From Xanthostigma xanthostigma (lineage: Eukaryota; Arthropoda; Insecta; Raphidioptera; Raphidiidae): a DNA stretch of 64,000 nucleotides. Made by a program: the position numbers and the translations under genes. The stretch spans positions 2,666,001 through 2,730,000 of the forward strand of contig OY754470.1 in NCBI GenBank assembly GCA_963575645.1, read 5' to 3'. The notes below the pieces were generated by a model, which made no database searches, was not told where the DNA came from, and saw nothing but the letters and a program-made list of their open reading frames with translations. Shown here in pieces: positions 1-10,789 of the stretch; within the stretch, counting starts at the first letter, position 1, and every line of letters begins with the position of its first letter.

Positions 1-310
1 AACGTCGGTACTGTACAATGCAGTATACTCATACAGTACACACTACAAGTATGTACACAATGCACTACTAATTTCAAACAACTGATGAACTGTTCATGAG
101 AACAGATTGATTGCAGCTACAATACGAGTGTTTGATAATATCTTTCTTGATTAGTTTTCATTAAGACGTGAAATACAGTTAAGTCTACAGCGACATCTAC
201 GTCATGGGGCTAGGGCCACCTTGACGCACGAAAAAATAGATAAAAATTTAAACTTTTCTTTCGACGCAACTATTAATTATATAAAATGATTTTTGTTTTA
301 TATACATACA
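1..310. other. AT-rich non-coding stretch
   Basis: No open frame of interest, repeat or RNA gene is visible. The sequence is AT-rich with short homopolymer runs, typical of the rest of the window, and ends just before the pogo-like element at 311. Confidence 0.5.
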
Positions 311-602
311 CAGTAGAACCTCTGAAAGTCTAACTTCAACGGAAACGTAAAAAAATTCTAGTTATAGAGTTTTTGACTTAGGTGGATTTTGTACGGAAAT
401 ATTCGACTTGTCCGAGGTTAAGATTCATTCTAATTTTGAGTTGCTATGTTCGAGATACAAAGGTTAAATTTATTTTTTGGACATAGAGGGTTGAAATTTC
501 GAGTAATGGGGGTTTTGGGGCTTAAAGGGAAGGGAACAAAACATTTTTTCGAGTTTTTAAGGTTTTTGACTTATCGCGGTTCGACTTAAAGATGTTCTGC
601 TG
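311..602. mobile_element. pogo/Tigger-like MITE, copy 1
   Basis: The two ends are imperfect terminal inverted repeats: CAGTAGAACCTCTGAAAGTC on the left and, reading inward from the right, CAGCAGAACATCTTTAAGTC. Ends of the form CAGTnGAACCTCT are known from pogo/Tigger-type members of the Tc1/mariner superfamily. There is no transposase frame in the 292 bp, so it would be a non-autonomous copy. A second copy lies at 49927-50236 and shares internal text such as GGTTAAGATTCATTCTAA. Superfamily is inferred from the ends only, and a clean TA duplication is not seen here. Confidence 0.6.
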
Positions 603-1302
603 TATATAGGAGTTTTATAAACAATTATTTGTAATATTAACGACTAAAAAAAATAAAAAGGGCGGATATATGAGCCGACAAGTCAGAAACTTAAAAATAT
701 GTTTTTATTTAAAAGAACAATAGCTAAAATGTAATGTAGGGAAAACTTTCTTAAAAGTTTTTGTTGAAAAAATAAACTCGAATTTTCATCGAAATTTCGA
801 GTTTAAAAAATTTATAACTTTTGAATAAGCCACCCAATTAAAAAAAAAATAAATAATTATTATTCTCAACGTGTTCTGGTACGACTTTCGGCTTTTAAGC
901 TACTTAGATTTAACTAAATGGAAATCACATTCTTAAACCTGGATTTAAGTCGTACCAGAAACCGAGCATAACAGTCGTCACGACATAAATTTATTTTGGT
1001 TTCTATGAATTACACTTCAGAAAACAAAACAACGTTAATTCATTATCAAATTATGAATACGTGTGTCGTTGTTAACGAAGAGAAACGGACGTTAAACGCA
1101 TTACGATTATGACTACCGTTCTCCGTCCACACCACGTGTAACGTCACATCCACCATGACGACCCGCGCCTCCACCGTTAACTGTCGTTCGTATACCAGAA
1201 AGTATAACGGGATAACTCTATTTTCACATTAATTTACAACATTTCATTGAAAATAAATTAAAGTCGGCAGTATAAATCCCTCTAAATTGGCAAAAAGGTA
1301 TA
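603..1302. other. Non-coding stretch with hairpin and CG-rich patch
   Basis: Mostly AT-rich. It holds a 13-bp perfect inverted repeat (TTCTGGTACGACT at 874-886 and its complement at 948-960) and a CG-richer patch at about 1060-1215 that is open in several frames on both strands. No gene could be assigned. Confidence 0.45.
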
Positions 1303-1915
1303 CAGTGAAACCTGAGTGAGTGAGAACTGGGTAAGCGAGAAAACTCTCGAAGTGATAGTAATTGCCAGGTACCGTCTTGTAAGCCTCTAAAACAGGCCTG
1401 GGCAAATATCGACCCGCAGCACAATTTTGTCCGGCCCGCGAAGCATTTTATAAATTTTAGAAAAATAGTAAAGAAATAGCAAGTGCCAGAACGAAAAAGG
1501 ACCTAAGGAGCTTTTTTTTTTGCTCTCCAATTTTTGGCCCGCGGTCAAATTTTCATCAGGTATGTGGCCCGGCGAAGAAAAGATTTGCCCGCCCGTGCTC
1601 TAAAACCTCTATAAGTGAGAACCAGAAACCTCTATAAGATAAATATATTTTTCACTCATGGACCTCTATAACTGAGACTACTACTTGCCTGAACCTCTAT
1701 AAGCGATAGTCGAACGTATTAATAGTCCTACGAAATTTAAGAATGAGTCATAAATAGCTGAGCTAAGTAACACTGTTTTTGTATAGTTTTTACAGATAAG
1801 TGAGAATGGTGACTCCTTGTACCTCTATAAGCTAGAAACTCGGGTTAGTAAAAAACCTCCATAAGCGAAAAAGAGATCGCGGTCCCTTGAACTCTTGCTT
1901 ATCCAGGTTCGACTG
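1303..1915. mobile_element. pogo/Tigger-like element interrupted by a hAT-like insertion
   Basis: Terminal inverted repeats are CAGTGAAACCTGAGTGAG on the left and CAGTCGAACCTGGATAAG reading in from the right. Both are bordered by TA (1301-1302 and 1916-1917), the duplication expected for Tc1/mariner-type insertion. Inside, ACCTCTATAAG or a close variant recurs at 1605, 1628, 1662, 1693, 1821 and 1855, echoing the terminal repeat. No transposase reading frame is present. A 205-bp hAT-like element with its own 8-bp duplication interrupts it at 1393-1597. Confidence 0.7.
1393..1597. mobile_element. hAT-like MITE nested in pogo-like element
   Basis: Ends are CAGGCCTGGGCAAA and, from the other side, CACGGGCGGGCAAA. 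A perfect 8-bp direct repeat CTCTAAAA flanks it (1385-1392 and 1598-1605), the duplication length of hAT transposons. The interior is GC-richer than its surroundings (several GGCCCGC blocks) and holds no reading frame. Because it splits the element at 1303-1915, it is the younger insertion. Confidence 0.78.
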
Positions 1916-2187
1916 TATATACCCCTAAAGCGCATTGTGTATAACAACAGTCGATTGTTTTTTACTCGAATGTAAACACCGTCTAATTACTGTTTTTGTT
2001 AGATTTCTTGTTCAGTTTTACATCGTTCCACGTAATTATATAACACAACGAAAACGCTACGTTTCTACGTTCACAAATTATATACAGGCGGTAGAGAAAC
2101 ACGGTAATTTTAAAGGCTTTTCATAAACTTCACTTCTTAGTTTTGTAATCCAATTTTGACTTACTCCGGGCCACAGCGATGAAAATA

Positions 2188-2859
2188 TTTTGACGTGATA
2201 ACGTCTTATAAATTGATGAATCACCAATATTATAAATTGATAAAACACCGGCTGCATGTACGAAAAAGTGTAACGCGTAACGCATAACGCGTAACGTTCC
2301 GCCTGACCCTGTGCGTGCATTTTGCTAATTTCTCGCTCAATTTAAATCAGATCGGTTTGAAACCAGTCTTAAACGAAAGAGGAGAACATTTTACATAGAT
2401 TTCGTATAACAGAATTTGCCTAAACAGTTTTTTTATACAAATTTATATAGAAAAATATTTTATACAAATTTATATAGAAAAATAGCTGTATAAATGCAAT
2501 GTTGTGTAATGCATGGCGCGACGCGGTCGGTTGTCTTTGTTTGCCGTACATGGAAATTAGAAGCAAACGTATGTCTTGTCTTAACATGAAAACAGCTGCA
2601 TTTCTAATGTTTAATTCAATTTTTTGACATTAGTATATTGTGAAATGCAACGCCTTCTAAGTTAAGTATTGGAATAACCAATTATTATTAGAACATAATA
2701 CTTTGTAAGTTGCAAACGTCACTTTTGACATTTCTTATCATTCCGACACCAAGGATAAGCGGATTGAAACCAAATTTTGGGAGGTTTAGGTTATGTATTA
2801 CGGAATACGTTATCACGTAAAACTATCGTCCGTAAACCGACTTTACAGACAACCATTTT
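2188..2859. repeat. Large dispersed repeat, copy 1
   Basis: This ~670-bp block recurs almost unchanged at 42916-43659 (same strand) and, inverted, within 46144-47204. It begins near TGACGTGATAACGTCTTATA and ends at CTTTACAGACAACCATTTT. It contains two units of a ~27-bp tandem repeat (ATACAAATTTATATAGAAAA) at about 2432-2484, and a string of near-identical ACGCGTAACGC units near 2275-2296. The inverted copy is contiguous with a Helitron-type 5' end, so this is probably a 5'-truncated Helitron body on the minus strand. No protein is encoded. Confidence 0.75.
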
Positions 2860-3529
2860 AAACATGTTAAACGGTTCACTTGAGTTACTGATCCGTTGAA
2901 CCGTCGGTTTAGAAAGAAGTAAGGAGGCTCCCGCGGGGTCGAATTTTTCAACTATTTCATCCAGTGTAAAACATTAAAAAACTACACAAAAAGCGTCAAT
3001 TGATATTAAACAAAATAACGGGTAATTATCACATATAAATAACAATTAATGACAATTATATCTGCGTTATGGTATTCTATATTTATCACTTTAACCCGAT
3101 CAACAATGGATCCGGCGTTCACAGAACAAATAGTTATTACATTAGAGATCAATTTACCACCTGCCTTCAAAATACACAATATTCTGTTATTAACGTCAAT
3201 AAAGGAAACAATAAATGTGATGAATTTATTACCAACCCTAACTGACATTAATTACAGCGCGCGCGCGTCCCTCACATCCGCGACACTGTTTGTGTGTATG
3301 CGTGTATGTTTATCTGATCAAACTATAAACAATGGTACAGTTGAATTACATATATTTGATCGGTGTTTGTGATAAACGCGACACAATCAGTTCCCTTCAG
3401 AACTACGCGTGTGTTCATTCTAGCGGTGGTTCTTCTCTATTTAAATAGACTTGTTCAAATACGGTAGATTTTTTATGTCATTCATTAGTGCTGTCTCATT
3501 GAATCCAGCGTATTTTTTTCTGTAAGCAT
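2860..3529. other. Non-coding stretch
   Basis: Ordinary AT-rich sequence with one short alternating GC run (3256-3267). A 107-codon frame at 3049-3372 has no recognisable domain and is not supported as a gene. Confidence 0.45.
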
Positions 3530-3660
3530 TCTCAATTTCAAAAGTATATTGAAGAATTCGATTTTTGCGATTTTTTCAAGGCATACCCCTTTAAAAAAAT
3601 GCGATTTTTGACGAAAAACGAAATCTGTCGGATCTTTTGCAAAATCTTAATGCTTATAGA
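3530..3660. repeat. Dispersed repeat pair, copy 1
   Basis: Shares an ordered set of blocks with 57690-57800: a run of T then CT, a GATTTCG/ATTCG block, CGATTTTT, AAGGCATA, then TTTTTGACGAAAA-like text. Within each copy the CGATTTTT and GACGAAAA blocks can fold back on each other. Function unknown; it looks like a diverged transposon remnant. Confidence 0.45.
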
Positions 3661-4376
3661 AAAAAAACACGCTGAATCCAATAAGCACAAACAAACGCCT
3701 GTATGTCTTTTGGTTTAGAAGTTATTTGCGTTTATAGTTTTCAGAAAATCATATATTAAACACATAACATTTATAACAGAAACTATTGCCCCTAGAGCCT
3801 CTGTAACTGCGATTAGCACACTGCAGCTGTTACAAAAATGTAAACATTGTATGTTTTTACAAGTGTCTACTTCCTTTGCGCTGCCATTAGTCGTTAATGA
3901 TTTCGCAAAAGCTGCCTGAATGTAATTAAAAAAGTCCAAATGTTAGCGTACTTGTAGCCTCAAAAGTAATACAAACACTTCTGGAATCTGAAAAACCAGT
4001 TAAGTGGGATACCTATTTATGTGAAAAACATGCCGTTCAATCCCACTTAATCAAACTGGAGTGTCTTAAAATTGATATAATTTATGAAGTAAAGCTCATT
4101 TAAATTTATTTGTATTCGATTCACATTTGCTAAGTTCAATCAACAGCTTGTTTTAGTAAAGGTAAAGTTTCACAAACTGTAATTACTTATTAAGAAAAGC
4201 CAGCATACAAAAGAACAATACTTCGCAAAGGCAAAAAGAGGTAAACAAAAGGAAAGTAGTTACTATAAATTGTATAATGCCATTTCGCCCATTTCTACCG
4301 AACATATCTACGAGTACTTTACGAAAAAAAAGGAGTTAAAACTGTATGCACCAGAGGCGTATTTACTACGTAAACA
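3661..4376. other. Non-coding stretch with small hairpin
   Basis: AT-rich. It contains a short inverted repeat at 3996-4058: TTAAGTGGGAT at 4000-4010 pairs with 4040-4050, with CCAG and CTGG outside it. No gene seen. Confidence 0.45.
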
Positions 4377-4378
4377 TT

Positions 4379-4400
4379 GTAGATTATAGACGCTCGACAG
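4379..4400 (+). repeat. Conserved 20-bp dispersed motif, site A
   Basis: Core AGATTATAGACGCTCGACAG. Close matches occur at 13005-13026 (plus strand), 51599-51620 and 56571-56593 (both minus strand). The cores differ by one to three bases while flanks are much more diverged. It does not sit inside any element I could delimit. It may be the conserved part of an old repeat or a functional site; I do not recognise it. Confidence 0.5.
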
Positions 4401-4737
4401 TAGAGATCGTAACAAGTGCTTCCTCAACCGTAATAAATATTATTTTAATTAAGCAATATTCTGACAACACCCTGAGAGAAGTTGAAACATAGCTCATATA
4501 AATTATAGAACAAATTATTTAAGAATGTTTTGGAAGATGTGCACAAATACTATTGCCAGCCAATGGCAGTAGACTGTATCTCATCACGACCGCTTTACTA
4601 TGATGCTCTTTTACATGCCATTTGAGAACATCTCGATCATGACAGTTGACAGATTGTTGCAAGCATGGCTTTGGTATGGGTTGAAACATAGATGTTTAAA
4701 AAATATTTTTTTTATTCATGTTTGTAAATAAAAGAAC

Positions 4738-5531
4738 TAGACGTGTGTCGATCGCGATTGATCGAATTGTTTTGATTCGATCACCACCCGTGACTGAGTG
4801 ATTGAATCACTGAATCTCACTGATCCAATCGTTCGATCTCGAGTCGATCGTCAGCTCAATAGCAACCAAAGAGCCACAGGGAATAGATGACAGAGCGTGA
4901 CCGAGTGATTGAATGATGAATTTCTATGGTAGAGTCGTGACTCGTGAGTCATAATAACATACAACAATCACTTGAATGAATGCTACATCTGTACCATGCG
5001 ACCGATTTTTTTCCAAAGACGGAATGACAATAAGTGCAAAAAGAAGCTCTTTAAAACCCGAAAAAAATTCTCAAGTTTTATTTCTTAATCATAACCTATA
5101 GTGTCATAAAATAGATATAAACATTAATTTAATCTTACAATACCTACTGGGTGTTAATTTATCGTATATCATTATCTATTTTATATAAGTAATTTGAGTT
5201 GAGTTAAATAAAAGCCTCATTGTTCTGTTCAATGGTAAGTTTTTCTTTCGTACAAACAAGCTAGCGCAGAAAATTACATCAACAGGTCAATGGTAACTCG
5301 TATAGAAATGAAATAGGTACTCAGACAGCCGATCGAACGATCGAATCATTGTGATACTATCCCCTAACCTGTAGGTTGCGATCGACTTAGGTCGCAGGAA
5401 ATGTTCGATCGACACACGTCTAATAGGTACAAGCTGATCGATCAAACGATCGAAACATTGTGATACGATCACTTAACCTGTGGGTCGCGATCGACCCGGG
5501 TCGCAAGAAATGATCGATCGACACACATCTA
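4738..5531. mobile_element. hAT-like non-autonomous element with 8-bp duplication
   Basis: The ends are inverted repeats TAGACGTGTGTCGATCG and, from the right, TAGATGTGTGTCGATCG. A perfect 8-bp direct repeat AAAAGAAC flanks it (4730-4737 and 5532-5539). The interior is rich in GATC/CGATCG words. The right ~106 bp is tandemly duplicated: 5329-5434 and 5435-5540 are near copies, each ending in a TIR-like CGATCGACACAC. No transposase is present. The 8-bp duplication supports hAT-type insertion, but the TAGA end is less typical than CAGGG, so the superfamily is tentative. Confidence 0.72.
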
Positions 5532-5539
5532 AAAAGAAC

Positions 5540-7344
5540 CGAGCTAAGAATGAGAATAACTGTTCGAAATTATCAAGCCTATGTACGACGACTATGAGTT
5601 TTGAGTACGGCTCTGCCTTGTGGTTGAAGTTTAGGGAGTGAGAAGAGCGGACATTGCGGGATCAGTGAATGATACAACAAGACATTAACACTAAAAGCTA
5701 AAGTAAAGGTAATAAACAGTAATTGCTCGAGCGATTGATGAGCCAGTCAGAATCGGCCTCTTGAAAATACAACATACATGGCATGTCTGATGTTCAGGAT
5801 TAGAGACCGCTCCGAACTGCTCCCTTGTTGATTTGTACTGGCTGTGACGTAAATAAGGGGCGATTATAAAAAAACTTGATTTATTCAAGACCTATAAGGA
5901 CGCTACAGTCCATTCATAATACACAGGCTGATTTTTAAGTAAATTCTAATATCTTAACAGCGTGTAGAAATCAAATAGACGAACAAATATTTTAAAAAAC
6001 TTTTTTATCAAAACTCAAACAGCAGTTCAGAGTTTAATTAAATTTTCTAAATTTATTTAATTAATTCAAAAGCCCGGTTAATACACGCGAAGAAATGATA
6101 GAACGAATTATCCCAAATAATTTGCAGAAGACCCTTATCGCTGCTACAAGCATGTACAGAGAAGTATGGCAACGGCGCACGCATCTTTGTGTCGAACAAA
6201 ACGGAGACAACTTAGAACAAATTATTTCTGTGAATACTTGATAATGACATAACATATAAGTGACATAACATAACGCTAGCAAATTTGATAATCAACTTAA
6301 AAATCATTATGTATTAAATACAATTTGATTTGATGTAATGTTAGTGAATTTATCTTTTTTAGTTTCCACTTTATCATGGTAGGAAAGTTTTGGAAACACT
6401 CGGGAAAAAAGGCAGCATTTTTTGTTATTATTTATGCTTTGCGTGTGTATGTATATACTAAAATTCGAACCCTTAAAAATCGGAAAAATAATATAGCATG
6501 ATGCGATTTTTTCTTGCATTTGTCAGCAATCTTTTTGGATTTTGAGCAAAATTTAGCGGAGAAAATAGCACTCAAATTTCTGTATTGACAGAGGTAAAAA
6601 AAGTGGTGAAAATTCGATGAAATTCGGTCGAATAGGTTTCATTGAGTTTATACAGATACTCTCTATTTATATGAAGCTACTTAGTTAGGTTTCGTGGAGG
6701 TCTTTCGTGAATTGTTCACAAAATATAAAGGTATTATTTAATTTGAAGATTAATATTTAGCGTGTTTTTCCGCTTTTTTAATTGCTCTCTGACACCCTTT
6801 GTGTTCGTTCACAATACCATTATGATATATGACCAGATAACAACAAAGCACAGACTTTTCTTTTCAAATAAACGTATGAAAATATGAAATTCAAGTTATG
6901 ACAAATAATATTTTGTAAACAGTTGTAAAAAATAAGTTAATATATCATTTCTACGCGCGCTTTTATTCTACATCTTGAAAAAGCCATTAAGACATTAAAT
7001 ATGAAAATTTTATTTGATCAATGAAAAAATACTATTTTTACGGCGTGGTATATATATAATCTATACAGAGTGTGCCATAAGATTGAGAATATAGGGAAAA
7101 CACTAGTGAAAACCATTCAGTATCAAAGAATACCTTGCACTCTTTTTATGCTTAAAAACTATGATAATTAATTTTAATTGAATTTGCGCTTATTTTTTAT
7201 ATCTTCTTCCATGTACTCCTTAATTTTCTATGTTCTCAATCCAGTAAGAGATTGACGCGAAAACTTTTGACGCATTTCATTATTTTAAATTCTGGGTCAA
7301 AAATTGGATAATGCGGGTGCACAGTTCAATAAATTAAATTTTCA
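5540..7344. other. Non-coding stretch
   Basis: About 1.8 kb in which I see no gene, RNA or repeat with a partner in the window. Reading frames up to ~73 codons occur on the minus strand, lack recognisable features and fit chance in AT-rich DNA. Confidence 0.4.
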
Positions 7345-7382
7345 ATCTGAAAAATTAGTCGGAAATTTTATTTATTGTATAA
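7345..7382 (+). repeat. Retroposon-family 3' fragment (TCTGAAAAATT...TTATTTATT)
   Basis: Matches the 3' terminus of the small family described at 38844-39031: CTGAAAAATTagTCGgaAATTTTATTTATTGTA, with three substitutions and no upstream part. It is interpreted as a 5'-truncated copy. Confidence 0.5.
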
Positions 7383-7494
7383 TATAATCAGATTGAAATA
7401 TAGTGACAACTCCTTGATATTTTTAAATCTTAAGATAATTCTTGAAAACTAAACGGGAGATAATAAAACTTTTTAGGAGATTTTTTTAGTATGT

Positions 7495-7620
7495 TTGGCC
7501 ATAACTTTTCAAGGGGTTAACCGATTAATTTCAGCGCAATTTTGCTTAGAATGTTTCCGGACTAGAACCATATAATATTTAAAAAAATCGGTTCAATCGT
7601 TTTTAACTGAAAAAAGAAGA
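7495..7620 (+). repeat. Transposon-derived fragment shared with 58500-58625
   Basis: Both places carry GGCCATAACTTTTCAAG-like text, then GGTTAACCGATT, then GACTAGAACC/TGGTTCTA, then an AAATCGGTTCAATCGTTTTT-like end. Blocks of this kind are typical of the non-coding parts of insect retroposons. No coding capacity. Confidence 0.4.
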
Positions 7621-7848
7621 TTTATTATTTATATCATCTCATATCTCCAGCATTTGAAAATCGATCTTATGAATCTTTATCTATAAAATAGTGTAGCTGC
7701 AGGGTGGTGGTCTCATTTAAATTTTACTTAAACCGATTTAGCAGTTTTTATTTAAGTTTATTGTAAAAATATTTGAGAAGACGATTAATAACGTATACAA
7801 ACTACGTATTGCAAAGTCACCGAAAAGAAAAAAATAAAGAAACTTTTT

Positions 7849-7985
7849 TGAAAAGAGTCACCAAAGAGCATAAAATAACAGTTTTGAAGTCGGCACTTTA
7901 GTATTAGTGCATAAAACGTGATAGTAATTAAATAAGCGCCGACCTCAAAACTTTGTTATTTGGCGCTTTTTAGTGACTCTTTTTA
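7849..7985. repeat. Palindromic element (foldback MITE)
   Basis: The two halves are inverted copies: AAAAGAGTCACCAAAGAGC near 7851 pairs with GCGCTTTTTAGTGACTCTTT near 7963, and TTTTGAAGTCGGC with GCCGACCTCAAAA. A diverged relative lies at 58740-58902 (GTTATTTGGCGC versus GAGGTCAGCGCC blocks). It is non-coding. The superfamily cannot be told, and no duplication is clear. Confidence 0.6.
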
Positions 7986-8416
7986 AAGGAGATTAAATCA
8001 AAAAAAAATTTTTTTTTTAATTAATGTTACACTTCGTAGAGTCTTTTACAGTCTTTGTTTTATGTAAACAAAAATAAACGCCACGCCGTTCACTAATAAC
8101 CGAGGACTGAAATTACCATTATTATACATAAAAGACTTAATCCTCAACATATATGAACGCTATAAACATTTACATAAATCTTCATAATCTTTGTAATACA
8201 ACATATTATGAGTGCGACTTTTTAATTAAAATTAATTAGAACGAAGACACATTCAATAATTAGACGTAAATTTTATTAAATACATGATAATTATCATCAT
8301 TGCTGACCGTACCCACTTTAAAAATAATAATGTTTTTTTTTAATATACCACGTTTTTAAAATGAACCAAAAAGTAGAAAATAATTTCTTTACAGACAGAT
8401 TTTTAACTTGTAGGAT
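7986..8416. other. Non-coding stretch
   Basis: AT-rich sequence with poly-A/poly-T runs. Nothing further is recognised. Confidence 0.4.
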
Positions 8417-8499
8417 TTGATAAATCGTTTTTATTCATCCCTGTATATACTTATAATAAAAGTTAAAGGTTGTCTGTTTGTCTTACTTTCAAATATACA

Positions 8500-8885
8500 T
8501 CCTGAGTTAGGCTATCTGAGTACCCGGCTTTGCATGAGTGCAATCGAAAAAAACTGGATTAAATATATTATTACACTAGCGGCCTGGTTCGGCTTCCTCC
8601 GAGTTTTGAATAAAAAATTATTGAGAGGTGCTTAGCAGTTGAAAATTTGGAATTAAATGTTTTTTTTTATGTGAGAAAACAAAAAATATATTTTAAAAAA
8701 AATTGGTCGTAAAATAAAAAAAATATATTCTGGATTTCGACAACAGCCACCACCTACTGGATCCAACTATAGCTAAGAACCATCCAGGTGACGCCATATG
8801 TACAAAAAATATCATCAAAATCGGTCAAGCCGTTTAGGAGAAGGAGAATTACGAACACACGCACACCGGAAGCTTATAATATATA
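8500..8885. repeat. Degenerate transposon tail
   Basis: Contains GTACCCGGCTTTGCATGAG, an ACTAGCGGCCTGG block and CATCAAAATCGGTCAAGCCG followed by TTTAGGAGAAGGAG and ACACACGCACACCGG. From general familiarity these phrases are typical of RTE-type or Helitron non-coding tails in insects. Borders cannot be fixed. No reading frame of note. Confidence 0.4.
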
Positions 8886-9885
8886 AAATAAAATAACTTT
8901 AAGAATTGTTTATATTATAGTCATGGATTCAGAGATTTCGAGTTAGTATTCTATTACACCTATCAACGGGATATCTTTGTTTAGAGAACATATTATATGA
9001 TAACGATTTACACAAATTAGCGGGCCATTAATTCTGGCCGCAAACCTCGCTGGAAATATTACTTGGTGGACATAACCTTTACGATTACCGCCATTTACTT
9101 TGATAAAATGAGGCAACCAAAGGTTCATAATGTTGCCCAACTATAAAATTATCCAAGCAAGTATAATTACTAATAATAATATTTAATAATAGTGCATTTA
9201 TGAAATATTCTATAAGGCAGAAAACTTACCTATTTCATATTAAAAATAATCACGATAAATTAATAACACTTCCACAACAAAACTTCAGTAGTTCAAAAAG
9301 TTTTAATTGCCTACAGTTCAAAGTTTCGACATAAAAGTTTTCAATAAGTACTGACCACTTATTATTAATACTATAATGATTATTATTAGATTATTACAAT
9401 CTAAGTAATGTCTTACATATGAAATTTATATCGGTATATTATTATTTAAAATTCATATCACTGAAATCACAAAGTGAACACTTTCAAACAAAAAACTAAA
9501 GAATGTAGTAATTTTTCGAATTAAAAACATTTTCAAACATAATTTAGACGATTAAAGACAAAAGAAAGGTTGACTACATGGGGTAATTATTTACACAAAC
9601 ACCAATTAAACCGTTAAATAAAAAAGCTAATTGTTTCCTTTTCACAGACAATTGGTCAGGTTATAATAATTCTCGTCATTTAAAGAAAATCGGTTATTCA
9701 GAACCATTCACTTACTCGAATTTAAACAAATTTATGTTTACTACACCAAAATCATTGCAATGTCAAAAGTTGTAGAGCATATAAAATACATTGCATAGAG
9801 AAAGGATTACATAATCAATTCACTAAATTTAGAGAGCAGATAGATGATTTATATTTTACTGTATTTGATTATACATCGTAAATGG
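8886..9885. other. Non-coding stretch
   Basis: About 1 kb of AT-rich DNA (many AATAAT runs) in which I see no feature. Confidence 0.4.
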
Positions 9886-10037
9886 TATATATGTCGCCGG
9901 GATATTGTCAAATCCGTGATTTTGTAATTTCACTAGTGAAATTACAATATCACGATTGACAAAGATTCGTGATATTATAATTTCACTAAGTGAAATTATA
10001 ATATCACGGGTTTGACAATATCCCGGCGACATATATA
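9886..10037. repeat. Nested palindromic MITE
   Basis: A 152-bp inverted repeat whose outer arms are TATATATGTCGCCGGGATAT and its complement. Inside are two successive smaller palindromes of the form AATTTCACTAGTGAAATT (9927-9945 region and 9980-9998 region), each bounded by GTGAT and ATCAC words. The outer arms are almost perfectly complementary over ~30 bp. Non-coding; likely a MITE, class not assigned. Confidence 0.75.
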
Positions 10038-10156
10038 TAACTATTGTCGTTGATCGGATGACGGGACCTTAGAGCATAAAATCTGGACGTTTCACATCAT
10101 TTTAGTTTTAAATCGTTGTCTGACTGTGTTGCTCGAAACAATTATTATAAAATAAA

Positions 10157-10212
10157 TAAAATTATCGACCAATTTATTGAAGAGTTCTAATCTGACGTTA
10201 ATCAAAGATTGA
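10157..10212 (-). repeat. Ultrashort retroposon copy with 13-bp duplication
   Basis: On the minus strand this is the 5' segment of the small family (CTTTGATTAACGTCAGATTA, then AGAACTCTTCAATAAA) joined directly to its 3' end (TTGGTCGATAATTTTA). The ~120 bp that lie between in full copies are missing. The 13-bp direct repeat ATTATAAAATAAA flanks it exactly (10144-10156 and 10213-10225), so this 56-bp unit appears to have inserted as such. Related copies are at 28572, 36392, 38844 and 54681. Confidence 0.65.
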
Positions 10213-10225
10213 ATTATAAAATAAA

Positions 10226-10789
10226 GTCAAGTGTAAATAAATAAAATTGTGCTCTTTATTTAATCCAAAATTTCGAAAAAAAAATAGTAGAAACGTTTCA
10301 AAAACAAAATTTGGTCGTTTAAAAGTTAAAAATATGCCTTTAAAATTTTGCGATAAAGCCGTATTATTTATTATACTTTGCAGGATAGTGAATCGCTTGC
10401 TATGCAAATGTTGGATTGATAAAAATCATGCTAAATATTGAAGGTAAGAAAATTTCAATAGTTCTAATAAGGGATTACGTTATTTTGTCCGAAAATAAAT
10501 AAAGTTAACATAATACGTTCAAATGCCAAAATGCATGTATATGCAAATACACTATTTTGTTGGCAGGGTTATGCACGGCGACCATAGTTTTTATTAGACA
10601 ACGTTAGTAAATGCACTTTATAAAAATATAAAATCATAAACTAATTTAAGAGTACATTATACATCTGTGACAGATAAAATATCTATAAATGAATTTGCAT
10701 TCGCGTTATACAGGCTTTCCGGAAATGTATTGCTTATTTTTAAAGACCTTATTTTCAAGCGTTATTTATTATAACAGATATACAAAAAT
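10226..10789. other. Non-coding stretch
   Basis: AT-rich, with small overlapping frames on both strands that show no protein character. No repeat partner was seen. Confidence 0.4.

Noticed and set aside
3049..3372. 107-codon plus-strand frame
   Set aside because: No motif, an overlapping open frame on the other strand, and composition as expected for chance.
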